Below, in pieces: positions 46,629 through 58,500 of a stretch of DNA of 64,000 nt; the first letter of the stretch is position 1, and every line of letters starts with the position of its first letter. The DNA comes from Acanthosoma haemorrhoidale. Its lineage: Eukaryota > Arthropoda > Insecta > Hemiptera > Acanthosomatidae. The notes under the pieces are model-generated. The model worked only from the letters and a program-made list of their open reading frames with translations. It was not told the DNA's origin and ran no database searches. Location of the stretch: NCBI GenBank assembly GCA_930367205.1, contig OV884011.1, forward strand, positions 141,543,937 through 141,607,936, in the 5' to 3' direction. The position numbers were made by a program, and so were the translations under genes.

Positions 46629-49600
46629 AATTTTTTTTTTAAATTATATTCTATCATTGTTTCCTATTAATAAATAATATCTTCTGGTCAAAATTTGAAC
46701 AATTATTCATATAATAACTATTAATAATTTATTATAATATAATTATATATAATATAATATATTATAACTAATTTAATTTATAATGATATAATTAATAATT
46801 TACAGCATAATACAAAACTTGTAAAAATATCAAACATTTGACTAAGCTTGAAACGAAAAAAAAAAAAAAAAAAACATTTTAGAGTTTTACTCCCTGAGTT
46901 ATTGTAAGATTTTATTTTGATCACTAAAGGTTTAATGGGGTAAGGATTATTTGATATTGTACTGGTTTTAATTATAATTTAGAATGAAGGGTTAAATTAA
47001 ATCAAACATCTATTGAATGACATAGAATACAAATTATTGCCTAGTATGAAGGAAGATACTCTACTTCAATACATTTAAGGGATGATGGTCATTCGCCTGT
47101 CTGTTTGCCCCTATGTTTACCTTTCTGCCTGTTCTAAAAATCAACCATCAATCAACAATTTGGGAAGCAAATAATTGAAATTGTTCATTTAATAATGTTC
47201 ATTATATTTAATATTTTAGTGATTTCCAATTTACAAGAGTGTTTACAAATTAAAACTTAATGAAGTATTTTTATTGTAAATTTAACTATTGTTGACGTTT
47301 TAGGAAACCCTAAAAGATGAAGTAATTAATGTAATAGCTGGATTTTAAAATAAAAAACATCAAGTTAAGTAGGTAGTAATTTAAATGTAATATCATTATT
47401 AATAATAAATCATATTTGTTGGGGCTTTAGTTGTTCATTAAAACTGCAATTATTATTGTTTGCAGTATAAATGCAGCCCCTGTTTGTCCTGACGATATGA
47501 TATGTTGTCTAAGCAATTCTTCTAAAAGAACCACCTAATGGTATAAAGATGATACAAATAATTAAGGCAATTTAATTAATTTGACATTTCTTCATGCAAA
47601 GAGTGAAGGGGACTTTCTCTTGGTCTTTTTCAACCTCTTGCAGTTAACTTGCAAACCTGATTCTATAATCCCATATATAACTATGAAATAGCCTTCTGGG
47701 TTTGTCCCAAGGTCTCATTCCTATTATATTTGCTTTGAATATCCACTTTGCTTTTCTATTATCTTACATGTGGCTTATGTTTTTATTCAAACAGTTACAA
47801 GTGTTTGGGATTTTTTCCATTGTCCAGCATATGCCCAGAATATCTCCTCTTGTTGTATAGAATCAACTTTTCATCATTGTAACAATTCTACTCAGAAAAA
47901 ATTTGTTTTTGTTCCAGCAAAGAAGTGCAGATTAACCCCAAAGAAGTTGTTTAATTCCCGAAGAACCTATTTTTCTTGCTTTTTCACCTTGCCTATTGCT
48001 ATCACTGTTATCACTCCAGTCTTCATTAATGTTTCTGGATATTTTGGCTGTTGGATATTTGTTATGAGTTAGAACTCATAACAAGAACTCAAATGAAAAC
48101 CACTCTTAGACAATGTTATAATAACTGAACTACTGGCAGTTAGCAAAAAGCTAACTACCATGGTAAACAAGCATTACTATTTGATAGAGGATTTAATGTA
48201 AACAGTTTATCATATATAAAGTTTCAAACTATAGAAATCCTACATTATTTTCAGAACCACTTAATAGGTTATGACCATGTAAATAATTGAAATATAAGAT
48301 ACTACATTATTTACAGGAAACAAATCCGATTCAATGATTATCTTACTCAAGAAGGTTTGGCATACAATTTACAGAAGGATAAATAGGATTTTTTTTTTTC
48401 AGAGTTGACATTAGTAGAATTAAGTAACTTTGTACTTATGTACAACTAATGAGGGCAGGGAGTGCAAATTTTCTGTAGGTTACCACCTTTTTCTGGATAG
48501 TTGAAATCACATGGGTCAGGCACAAAATAAAGTGTAACTCTCCTCAGTGAGGATGTTAGAATGAATCATTTTTAATTATTGTGAACGATACATTATGCCA
48601 CAACACGTTTGACAATCAATGTGTACTGCATTTTGCGAAAGCAACCTACCAAAATGGACAGGCCTCCTCATTCTTTGGACATCGTCTCGAAAGCAGGAAC
48701 CGGATTAATGATAATAACATTACTAAGCGTGTATTACGATTATTATTAAAATTCCGTCACCCGTTTCCGAGGAACGAAGAGGCCTGTTTATTCACCAAAT
48801 TGCTATTTATATAATCTTTACGGTTGAGTGTGCCAGATATATAGTGAAAGCTAGAGAAAGTATAGAGACTTTGCTCCCAGTTTTAGATGTAGCTACTACG
48901 TGATAGCAAGGTCACATCTCTATCCTTCAGCGAAACGATAAGTATTTTCATAGCATAGCATTAGCCAAGATTATTATCAATAATTAATCGAAAATTTGAA
49001 GAACCATTGGAGAAAGACGATCGAATTTTAATTATTTTACGACGATTTGCAATTTGTAATCGTTTTACTAGTAAAAACCTATTGGCAATTAACGACCTAT
49101 TTCCATGGAAAAGAGCAAGACAAAAATTACTTGAACGATTTAAGAAAATTCAAATTAAATGTAACTTCATTTTAATCATTCATTAAAAAAAATATATGTT
49201 TTGGTTTTAACGACTAAAAGTGGAAATAATTAATATAGCGGAAATAAAGTTCCGGAACTGAAAACCATGAGAAAGAGAGGAATATTTATGATTATTGTTT
49301 AGCCTTTATTTTTTTTTTACTAACCTTCCAGGCATTGTTAGAATTTTCCTTCAAGACGACATCCTTGTTTGTGGTTTTTTTTTATCCCAAGTAAGTACGC
49401 GTGAGTGTTTGTTTTGTACCGAAATTAAAGCAATAAAAAATAATCATTAAATTAAACATCACTTTTGTTAGCTAGAATCCCAATACAGAAGGAAGATTTA
49501 AAAACTCCCTTGATATGCAGATTGAATCGGCCGGGTGGAATTCGCGTGAGGTTATTGATGAAGTGACCAATAAGATAGGACAAACTATGGTGAAAGTGTT

Positions 49601-49703
49601 ACGCTGTTTAATATATTTTATGATATATGTAATAACACTTTTTTTAAATTTCAAATAAACAAATCAACTGCACCGACTTCATTATTTTACTCTGGAGAAT
49701 GTA

Positions 49704-49850
49704 TGTCCGTCTGATCTGAAACGTATCACCAGATGAAGTTCCATGTTTCCCTTACAGAAATGAAATTTCACACAGAGGTTTCATTTGGTGCCTCGATATA
49801 CAATAATTATCATTTAACTGATTAATCGGTAATAAGAAAATAAATCCTTT
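49704..49850 (+). repeat. Dispersed repeat family A, copy 2
   Basis: Has the TATGTCCGTCTGATC... start, GAAATTTCACACAGAGGTTT (GAGGTTTCATTTGGT at 49775-49789) and AACTGATTAATCGGTAATAA, in the same order as copies near 4.1 and 52.7 kb. Confidence 0.5.
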
Positions 49851-50663
49851 ACTAGTCGACAAATTACACCATTGATCACGGTATCTAACCGAAGGTCTTG
49901 GATGTCCCGATTAATAACATATATACATACATAAAAATAAAGGTCATAAATTAATCAATTCTTTTTAATTACAAAATAATTTTTTTTTTTTCATATTGAG
50001 TAGGGAATCAATTTAAATATTTCAACTTCTTGATTAATTAAACGTCACTGGTATTGTCATTAATGTCATGTCAGTAAACGTTTTGCAATCTCAGTTTTAT
50101 AGAAAGGTGTACAATTTAGCATATGAGTTTCATTTCTTCCAACGACACTAATAACTCTACAATATATAACAGAGTGTCATTAACTAATTGGTAATTTAAA
50201 AAAGAATTTCTGTAATTCTGGATAGTAGACGCAAAATTGATGATATCCACGAACTCAATAGATTTAAATACATTATGTTAAAATAAATTAATGAGATATA
50301 AATGAGTCAACACTTTTTATTGGAATGTTGGAGAAATTGTTTTGTTTTTTTTCATTAATATAAGTAAGTATATTAATAATATAGTAAGTAATTTCAATAA
50401 AGTGTCGAAAATTTATTTTTAAAGGATAATTGTTAAAATACAGTTGAATTAGATTGATTAGGTTTATTTCTGCGTAATACCCTCAGGGTCATAAGCACCG
50501 TTGTTTTCGCATTTAAAATCATTTGGGGAGCCCACCAATAATGCGACCCCTTGAAAAAGTTCAAATCTACCAAGTACCTCGGAGCCAAAACGCTCATAAA
50601 CGGGACTGAGGGGTAAATGTGCCCCGGCAATAGGCCCTTAATCAATTAAGTAGGGTACCGAAT

Positions 50664-50735
50664 TAATGATCTCGACATACTGTTTAATATTAGATAATAT
50701 ATGTGCTGGAAACTTCAGTTGACTATAATTACTAA
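50664..50735. repeat. Dispersed repeat family B, copy 2
   Basis: Matches 7362-7444 in order and orientation (TTAATGATCTCGACATACTG ... GTTGACTATAATTACTA), with roughly 70% identity by eye. Confidence 0.4.
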
Positions 50736-50904
50736 GGCTGGGATTTATATCTAATAAAAAAAGTGAAATATTATTTTCATAGAAATATGTAGCTACAAAT
50801 GAGAAATATGTAACAACGTAAATTCAATAACTTTGAAGTTCAGTGGTCAACATTCTGTAAAAACAGCATGTATTTTCTTTGTTCACAATATTTATTTACT
50901 TTGT

Positions 50905-51289
50905 TTATAGTGTTTTGGTCAGGGTTTTTCCATACTTTTCCAAGAAAGCCTTGAAATGAGAGTTGTTAATTTTAATGACAGGGGATATCAGACGTAACTA
51001 AAGCACAGCACAAGTCGGTAGTAAAACTTGAATCACGTGATGTAGAATCACTTGAAGATGATGTCAAGAAAGTTTGCTGAAACCTTGACTTTTTCTTCTT
51101 GTTTTTTACGTTTTGTTCTACCAATATGCTGAACCACTTGTAAACGTAGGGAAATCGAAACTGGTTTATTACAGCACGAGCAATATAAAATTCCCGCATC
51201 GCATTAAGTGTTTCGTCAGGAAACTCACGAACGTACTTGGCAACTATGTTTCTCCTGTGTTCACCGGCACTTTTGTCATCGTTCTCCAT
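50905..51289 (-). pseudogene. hAT-transposase-like relic with a frameshift
   Basis: The minus-strand frame starts at ATG 51289 (MENDDKSAGEHRRNIVAKYV), runs through FSILVEQNVKNKKKKSRFQQ, then LCCALVTSDIPCH and a stop at 50972. Shifting one frame continues KINNSHFKAFLEKYGK. The combined pattern (F...LC.AlvsadIPl.K..n..Fk.FLeKY) is the N-terminal region shared by hAT-derived and CGGBP1-like insect proteins, normally followed by an IPDEST-LRK motif. That part is absent here. The stop and shift mark it as a relic, although the first 100 codons are intact. Family assignment is from pattern memory only. Confidence 0.4.
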
Positions 51290-51953
51290 CAATATTTTCA
51301 CGTCTACAGTAAAAAATCACGACTTATACTGATGAGGCAGATTAATAGAAATTAATAATATGAAGTTAAGGGAGTAAGGGATTTCATGGTCTAATTGACC
51401 AAATAAATAAAGCCACCTGATCCAAGAATCCAACACGCAGATTATCATTTCGCAAAATTCTCATATTTTAACTAAAAACTAAGAATTGATTTTAATTGAA
51501 AAAAACGTGTTTAAGAATACTTGAAATATTTTTAAAAATGTAATTTAACTGAATTACGTAAAAATATGTAGTATGTGAAAATTAATCTAAATTTACTTAA
51601 AATGCTTCCAAAAGTGAACTACTCGATGGTATAGCAAATATTAAACCGAAAAAATTATGTAAGCACATATTAATCCCCAGCTTAATAATTACAAAAGGTC
51701 ATTAAAATCTATTTCGCATCCTTCAAAGAGCACTAAATCATGTGATGTATCAAACCTCACATGAAGTTTTATTACCATCAGAGAAAGCTGCAGGACATTT
51801 GTTTATTTTTTTGCTGCCCTTTAACGAGAACTGGCTGCAGAAGACCGGAAGAGAAGCTGGTTGGTTACTCCCGGACGATGTTACCCTTGAGCTGCCTGGA
51901 GGGGTAGGACTCCCCTCCACTGATCGGATCCAGTCTGCCGCGGACATTCGACC

Positions 51954-52460
51954 ATGTTACTGACCGCCTGTTTCGCCCTTGTAGTCAGTGCGTCTTGTAT
52001 CTCGCTAGTGTCATCTGCTTGTCAGGACGAGTCATGTCTATCAACGGTAGGATCATCTTCACAACAGTCAATATATTACAATTAATGTCTTATAAAACTA
52101 TTCAGTTTGGAAACAAATGGAACACCGCATTTGTGTTTTTAAGAGTGATAAAATATCAAATACAAGTCTTATAACATCTGAACATATATTATTATTTATT
52201 AGTTTTAAGGACAGTTCGACCAATAGGGTCATTGATGTCCAGATTAGCAACTTAAAATTTACTTATCTACTTAGGGTCCTTTTGAAATTGAAATAGTCTC
52301 TTCGACAAAGTGCTGTCCCCGGTTAGCACTTTACCACGTGTGTCGGAAGTCTGTGTCAACATTCGGCCAAGACTTCGGTGAGGATGTCAACTGTAAGCCT
52401 CAGCCCACAGTGGTGGCACATGGGCGAGTGAAAATTACTTCCCTCCTTCTATACTGCTAG
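51954..52460 (+). CDS. Candidate secreted Cys-rich polypeptide, two exons, unidentified
   Basis: Exon 1 (51954-52046) starts at ACCATG and encodes 31 residues. Residues 1 to about 22 form a convincing signal peptide (MLLTACFALVVSA, then a Ser-rich stretch ending SSA), and CQDESC follows. The donor is GTAGGA, phase 0. Exon 2 (52275-52460) follows acceptor ATCTACTTAG in phase 0 and reads GPFEIEIVSSTKCCPRLALY, then HVCRKSVSTFGQDFGEDVNC, stopping at TAG 52458-52460. The product would be 92 residues with Cys at CQDESC, TKCCP, HVC, VNC and near the end. Both exons are GC-richer than their flanks. An internal strong donor (GTGAGG at 52378) would allow an alternative end in a further exon. The size and cysteines suggest a secreted peptide or the start of a larger secreted protein. 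I do not recognise the family. Confidence 0.45.
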
Positions 52461-52714
52461 AACATCTTCTGGTGACAAGTGGTTCAATCATTTTCAACTT
52501 GTGGTCCCTTGGATCGCTCCACAATGTTTGATAGTTTCACCACCCTTTGCTCCTAACCCATGACATAGTGTCCGTGGCAATCTGCAGTAAACATTGGCTC
52601 ATCTTCGCTTGCGGCTCCTGATCACATATGAATGATATATTTTATGTAATAGACTAATTCTAGTTGAGCTTAGTATAAATGTACTAGCCATTTAGCTTAT
52701 GTTGGCTGTCAGGA

Positions 52715-52850
52715 CAAGAAACCTTATGTTTTCACCAGGGTATTTGTCTTATTTCATATTGAGGTCTCATTTGATGTTGCTAACTTGCCAGCACCATAAA
52801 ACACGATCAAGTGTCAATAATTAATTAATCAGTAATAATAAACCATATTT
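52715..52850 (+). repeat. Dispersed repeat family A, copy 3
   Basis: Has TTCATATTGAGGTCTCATTT (GAGGTCTCATTTGAT at 52761-52775) and AATTAATTAATCAGTAATAA, the same landmarks as the other two copies. It lies just downstream of the candidate secreted-peptide gene. Confidence 0.5.
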
Positions 52851-52973
52851 TTTTCTATGATTTTGAGCAGGGTATAAAGTTAAAGACCTTGAATTACTGG
52901 TTAGCACAATGTAACTCGCGTGTGTCTTATAAAAATATAATTTAAAAATTATTAATAGTTATTTGCCATGAAA

Positions 52974-53061
52974 CAAGTAGATCGCGGCTCGAACCCGAAA
53001 CCTCCACCCCCTGTACCCCTGTGCCCTATCGTGGAGTCAATCAACTGAGCTACTTGGCACG
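52974..53061 (-). mobile_element. tRNA-like sequence, probably a SINE head
   Basis: On the minus strand TAGCTCAGTTGATTGA is a good A box and GGGTTCGAGCC a good B box. The segment opens with CAAGTAG and closes with CTACTTG, which can pair over 7 bp. The middle is too long and the D and T stems pair imperfectly, so a functional tRNA is unlikely. A tRNA pseudogene or the head of a tRNA-derived SINE fits better. Confidence 0.5.
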
Positions 53062-54036
53062 AATGAAAGACTTAGCCCGATATGAATTATCTTTGGCCGA
53101 ACTCAAGCTAACAGTGCAAGCAAAGCATCCGGTGGGCAAAGAGGACATTTAATTTTTTTAACATGAGGAGGATACGGGAATATATAATAATGGTTTTTTA
53201 AGTTGAATTGTGTTTATCTCTACTATACTACTTTGTGTTATACTACCTACTAACTAATTATTTAACTAGCGAAATTCACTCTAATTGCATATTAAGGCCT
53301 CTAAAAATAATGCCTCTTAGTAAAATATTAATATCATTAAAACTAAATAAGATTACATCTGCAAACAGTTGGAAAGCTGATTGAACACTTGATGTGTCTC
53401 CGATGGATGTCCTAAAATTTAGTTTTGATAAGGAGTCCACTATTGTTGATATTATTAATAATAGTGGGATCCACACCACAACTAAATTTGACAGTATCAT
53501 TTAAAATTCATTAAAACTGTCAGTAACAACGAGCTCGTAACGTTGATCAACCAGTAATTTATTAGAGGGATAATATTTTTTATTACGGTAGGTCGATTTG
53601 ATGCCTTGAGACGACTAGAATAACAGAGACCAAAGGAAAATAATGAAGGGTTATTAAAAAATATTATTTTCCTATTTTTTTGAGTTGAGCATTTAATTAT
53701 GTGCCTGTACTTTAGTGGACAACAATTACATAAATAATTGAACCAGTCGATAGTATAGTTATCACAGCTGTATCAACTTCCCACTAAAATATGATGCATC
53801 ACACATATTACCTCAAAGATTTTTTTTTTCATGGACACCCTCGGTAGACTCTCACTACCTTCCCGAATCCACCCGCCTCCTTCAGGCATTCCACACCCTA
53901 TATCCTTCTCATACACCCTTCAAATGGGGGACTCCCCTTAGTGAAAGGCACTCATTAGCCCAAAATAATTTTCCTTTATTTTTCCCACATCCTAGTTTAT
54001 AAGTTTGAGAGCTAAGGGAAAAAAAAAAAAATCAAT

Positions 54037-54068
<32 letters not shown>

Positions 54069-55050
54069 GGACTAAATTTGTTAAATATATTCTGAACTAA
54101 ATGTTATTTTGGAAATAAAGGACTTAGATAGTTAAGGTACAATATCGAGAGATAGTCCGGAATTGTTTTAACAACTTTTAATTCGGTGCTTATAATCAAG
54201 AATGCATCATTCTATTTGCTAAACCACCCCGGCCACTGTAAATTGGATTTCCGCCAGTAATCGCTCTGCAAAGAAGTTACCAATCGCTAAAACAGTCCCC
54301 AAAATAAACCGTTCAAAAAATCTTAAATAAAAAAGCACGTCCATAAAATCTTAAATGCATTTAAAATTGGGTGCTATAAAATATTTCTCCATACATTTAA
54401 ATGCATTAACAATCTATCGCGATCTATTTTAGCTGACAAAAAAAATAACCAAAAAATGTATTGCTAACACTGTATAATGTTCGCATTGAACCAATTTACA
54501 AAACTTCCTCAGCGAAATACTATTGAAGTCATATTATCACTGAGCAGCATTTATTTCAGACACCCTTTAAGGTTCGAAAATAGTTGCCATCTTATTTAAG
54601 TCATATTATTTACGGTGGCAAAGGATTACAAGTGACATTTTTTTTGGATTTCAGGGAATGTCCATATGAAGACAAAACCGAAAAATAGGCGAAGCTGGAA
54701 AACTGTGTAAAGGTCTACCAATAACCGAATTCACATACATCACAGTGACTAAATACCTACACAGTAAATTACTAGAACATAAAAGTTTCTGGTTATGAAA
54801 ACAAAATTTTTCAGAAAATTGTAAAAGTAAAACATTTAAAATTAAGCAAAAAGTAAGCTTTTGGAAGCCAAAAATAGAAATCGCATAGGTTTTTTGGTCA
54901 ATATTTTAACTTAATTAGATATTTTAAGAAAGTTAAAATTTGTTTTGTTTATTGAAAAAGAGAACCAAACTAATTTAATTAAATTAAGTATTTTTCATAA
55001 AAAATAGTACTCGGCTTTTCATTATCATTTAATAAATATTTTTATATTGA
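53062..55050. other. AT-rich intergenic DNA, no gene supported
   Basis: Contains A runs at 54018-54031 and 54037-54064. The latter may be an old retroelement tail. No coding segment is supported. Confidence 0.55.
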
Positions 55051-55560
55051 AACTTCTTTATTGTACTAAAATTACAATCTGCCTTATTAGGCAATAAGTA
55101 ATTGTGATAAATGTTCTCATTTATACCATATTTACAATTTTCATTCACTCGCTCATTCATACAGTATTTACAAACAGCCCAGAGACCTCCCATATCCACA
55201 TGGTTGTCACCTCCCTCACATGCTAAAGAGGAAGCGGAGTCTTAGGAAGTCCTTCACGCTCCTCCGTCAGCCGCGTCACCGGGTACGAGCCAGTGAAGGC
55301 TGACGAAGAGCGCGAGAGCCACATACGCTCAGGATATGATTGGAGAAGCTGGCCATTGCCCGGACTCCCACTGTAACGCATTTATAGCAGGTCACGAAGC
55401 CACTGCCGTTTTAATCTCCGAGGAGGATTATAGGGATGCGGGGTGCAGTCCAATGACTGTGCTAGGGGGATTAGGGTTGTTGGATAGGTTACTATGGAAT
55501 TTCATGAACTTGGAAGGGATGAGTTCGAGAATGTAAGGTATATTAAGATCGTTATGAAGG
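55051..55560 (-). mobile_element. Truncated non-LTR element 3' end, copy 2
   Basis: The left 110 bp match the repeat at 23735-23846. The part to the right (55165-55560) is GC-rich (CACATGCTAAAGAGGAAGCG, CCGCGTCACCGGGTACGAGC) and stands out from its flanks, as expected for the body of a minus-strand element ending near 55051. A small plus-strand open frame (55336-55536) has no known domain. The family is not identified. Confidence 0.45.
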
Positions 55561-58500
55561 GTTCTTGCTGACATAATAAGGGGCACTTACTATAGTTCTC
55601 AGGACCTTTTAATTGAAAGGATTGGATACTTAATAAATATTAAAGAAGCTCACCCGGTCCATATCAGTTTTTCCTCCACTTTCTACTTTGTTCAGTTTAT
55701 ATATATATCATACCATGGTTAATTTTAACGTATTTATTTAGGAGATGCTGATGCTAGGATAGTAAATAAAGCATCTATCATTGTTAAAAGTAATCATGGT
55801 ATGATAAAATTTTATAACAATAAATACATTTGAAATAGCTATCACTGGATATCACTGAAATAATTATCACAACAAAGTGTATCATTGTGTCCTCTATATA
55901 AAGTCTTGTTATAACTCTTATTGTCTTGTTATAATTGTTATACAAATGTTATTGGTATATAAAAATATATCGTATAAATTCATACCTGGCATTTTTTCGT
56001 TATCTAAATAAGAAATTCGAAAAAAACCAACTAATTCGTTTATGCAAAAAATGCCTTAAAATATATTACGTACACCTCCCGACCACACCCACACTGATTA
56101 TAAAAGAATAAAAAAAAATTAATGTTACACATATATTATTTAGTCCATCCCAACACGTAACCACACTTTTCTCGACCACATTTATCTATTAAAATATTAA
56201 TAGAAAATAATATTGTTTTTTATACCCGGCGTGGCACCTCCGTGGATAGTGGCAGAAAACCGGTGTTTTCTCGCCCGTTCAATATAATTAATTCTTCTAA
56301 TATCTTTAGCAAATATCCTAAATAATTTTGTATGCAGTCTCAATTCTAGGTCTTCTGTCTGTCTTTCTCTTGTTCACTCTAAACCCCAGTCCTTCACCGT
56401 TACTTACTCCCTTAGACAATACTAATTCAATATAAGCCCGTAATATAACATCCAAAAAATTTTGTGTACATATGTATACTAAGATGTTACTGTTATAAGG
56501 GCTTGCTTGACAGACGGAGACATTCCATGCCTAAAAATAATAAATCTATGTATGTCTCTTTTAATCATTTATTTATTGACATTTACTCGAATATCTTTAT
56601 GTGTGCCAATAAACACAATTGACTTCATTATTGATTGTGAGTGAAATAGTTATTTGTTTAAAATTTAAAAATATTTTAAGGTAAGAAGAAATCATATTAT
56701 AGATCCTTGGACCAACTAATAAAAACAAAATAAAAAAGGTGTTCATAATAACAGTTTCAAGGATAGATCCAAGCTGAACGTTGATTTATTTTTCTCATTG
56801 CTTGATCACTGCCTTCTATGTCAACCAATATTCATGATCCAAAAAATAACATGTTGTACAGTCTCATTATTTCATTTGGGTGTACGATCTTCAAAACCAA
56901 AGTTTCCAAGTGGTGGAACCAAATCCTATACATAATAACAGAGTACGCGTTTTATGAGAAATCACCATTATATTCGAAACATTCGCCTAATTGACATATT
57001 TAATATCTTGTTGCTCATGTTATTTCAACCTTCATCACACTATTACTTTTGATGTGCATTTTGAAGTTTGATAAAAACACCTTCAATCATATTTATTGAA
57101 ACTATTATTAAACTAATTTTTTTAAACTTCACTGATAGAAAACAAAAAGAAATTGAAGCAAGAACTATAAGTAATGAATATGATGTTTGGTTATTTTTCA
57201 ATGTGGGAAATTCAATCACAAACCAATAATTTCCAAAGTCAACAATAATTTAAGGATGTGTACTGGTTGAGGGTTGAGCCTATATTCATCAATAATCGAT
57301 ATTCAATATCTACTTAAAGATCGTTAAAGCGAAACTGCTCCCTTCAGAAAATCTCCTGTGGGATCTTTTTTGCGCTGATATTTAAAATTTTGTTTGTCAA
57401 TCAAGTCATGCCATTATTCAATTATATTAACAGTTTTTTTTCCACCATTCTGCCTTCCATTTTTCTGCCTCTATGTCATTCCGTAGATTCGATCGACCAG
57501 GAAGTTTAAATACGTTTATACCCCAACATCTCGTAAATGACTGATTAGTTTTGTGTAAAAATTAAACTATAAAAATAACGAGAACAAAATTAAACGAGAA
57601 AAACGTCGGTGCCATCCACGAAGTCCTAAGATTTTTCAAGTGACAGCATACTATTCATGATTTAAAGTTATGAATTTTCGGAATTACCTATGTTTAAAGA
57701 TAAGTAGAGATGGTAACACAAAGTAACTTCAACTATATACTTCAAATATATTCCATCAAATGAGAGACAATTGAGAGAGTTTTGAGAGACAATGATTGAA
57801 ATCGTTTATTCAATCCCATACGTGACGTTTATAGTAAAAAAACGTAAAGGTTGAAATATGTGATTTTTAATGACCGAGATAGTTTTGTGTATTTTACACA
57901 GTCATTTAGTAAGCAGTTGTGCAACTCATGGTGAACTCCGACCTTATCTTGTACGCAGTGGTACTATTGGACTGGTGTTACATTCTCGAAATCCAAATTG
58001 GTGATCAAATAGATAGATAAATAGATAGATATTAACAAAAACTTTATTCTTGAACCAAGGCATCTATGAATAACAATAAGGAGCAAATATTAAAAAAAGA
58101 AAATATTATGGCGAAAATAAATATCAGAGGACAAATAAAAGGAAGTTTAAACCTCAATTAGGAAATATAAAAAATACACAAATACATCCCAGTAAATAAA
58201 TTCACAGATAAAATGGTAAAAAAATAGAAAACCATAAGAATAATACAGTAAAATATAATATTAACTGAAAAGAAATCTTTGAAGTTAATAGATTTAGCCA
58301 CTCAAACATCTGGATGAATAAAGTTTAGAAAAATAAAAAATTATTTTAAGACATTCAGGTAAATAAATTTAGATATTGAACGTTGTGAATAATAAACCAA
58401 TAAGAGAAAATCAGTCTCGTTGCCTACTAGATTCTTGAAATCTCTTGTATTCTAATGATTTTTAAAGCAACAGTGCTAAAATTGGATCTATGTATAATAC

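Larger units (their letters stand above)
46274..50904. other. AT-rich intergenic DNA, no gene supported
   Basis: Apart from the orphan segment (46461-46628), a 20-base A run (46855-46874) and a family A repeat (49704-49850), nothing is recognised. The plus-strand frame at 47770-48072 and others have no motif. Confidence 0.5.

Noticed and set aside
47770..48072. 100-codon plus-strand frame
   Set aside because: No recognisable domain. The opposite strand has a faint LINE-like string (RRYSGHMLDNGKNP), but it is too weak to call.
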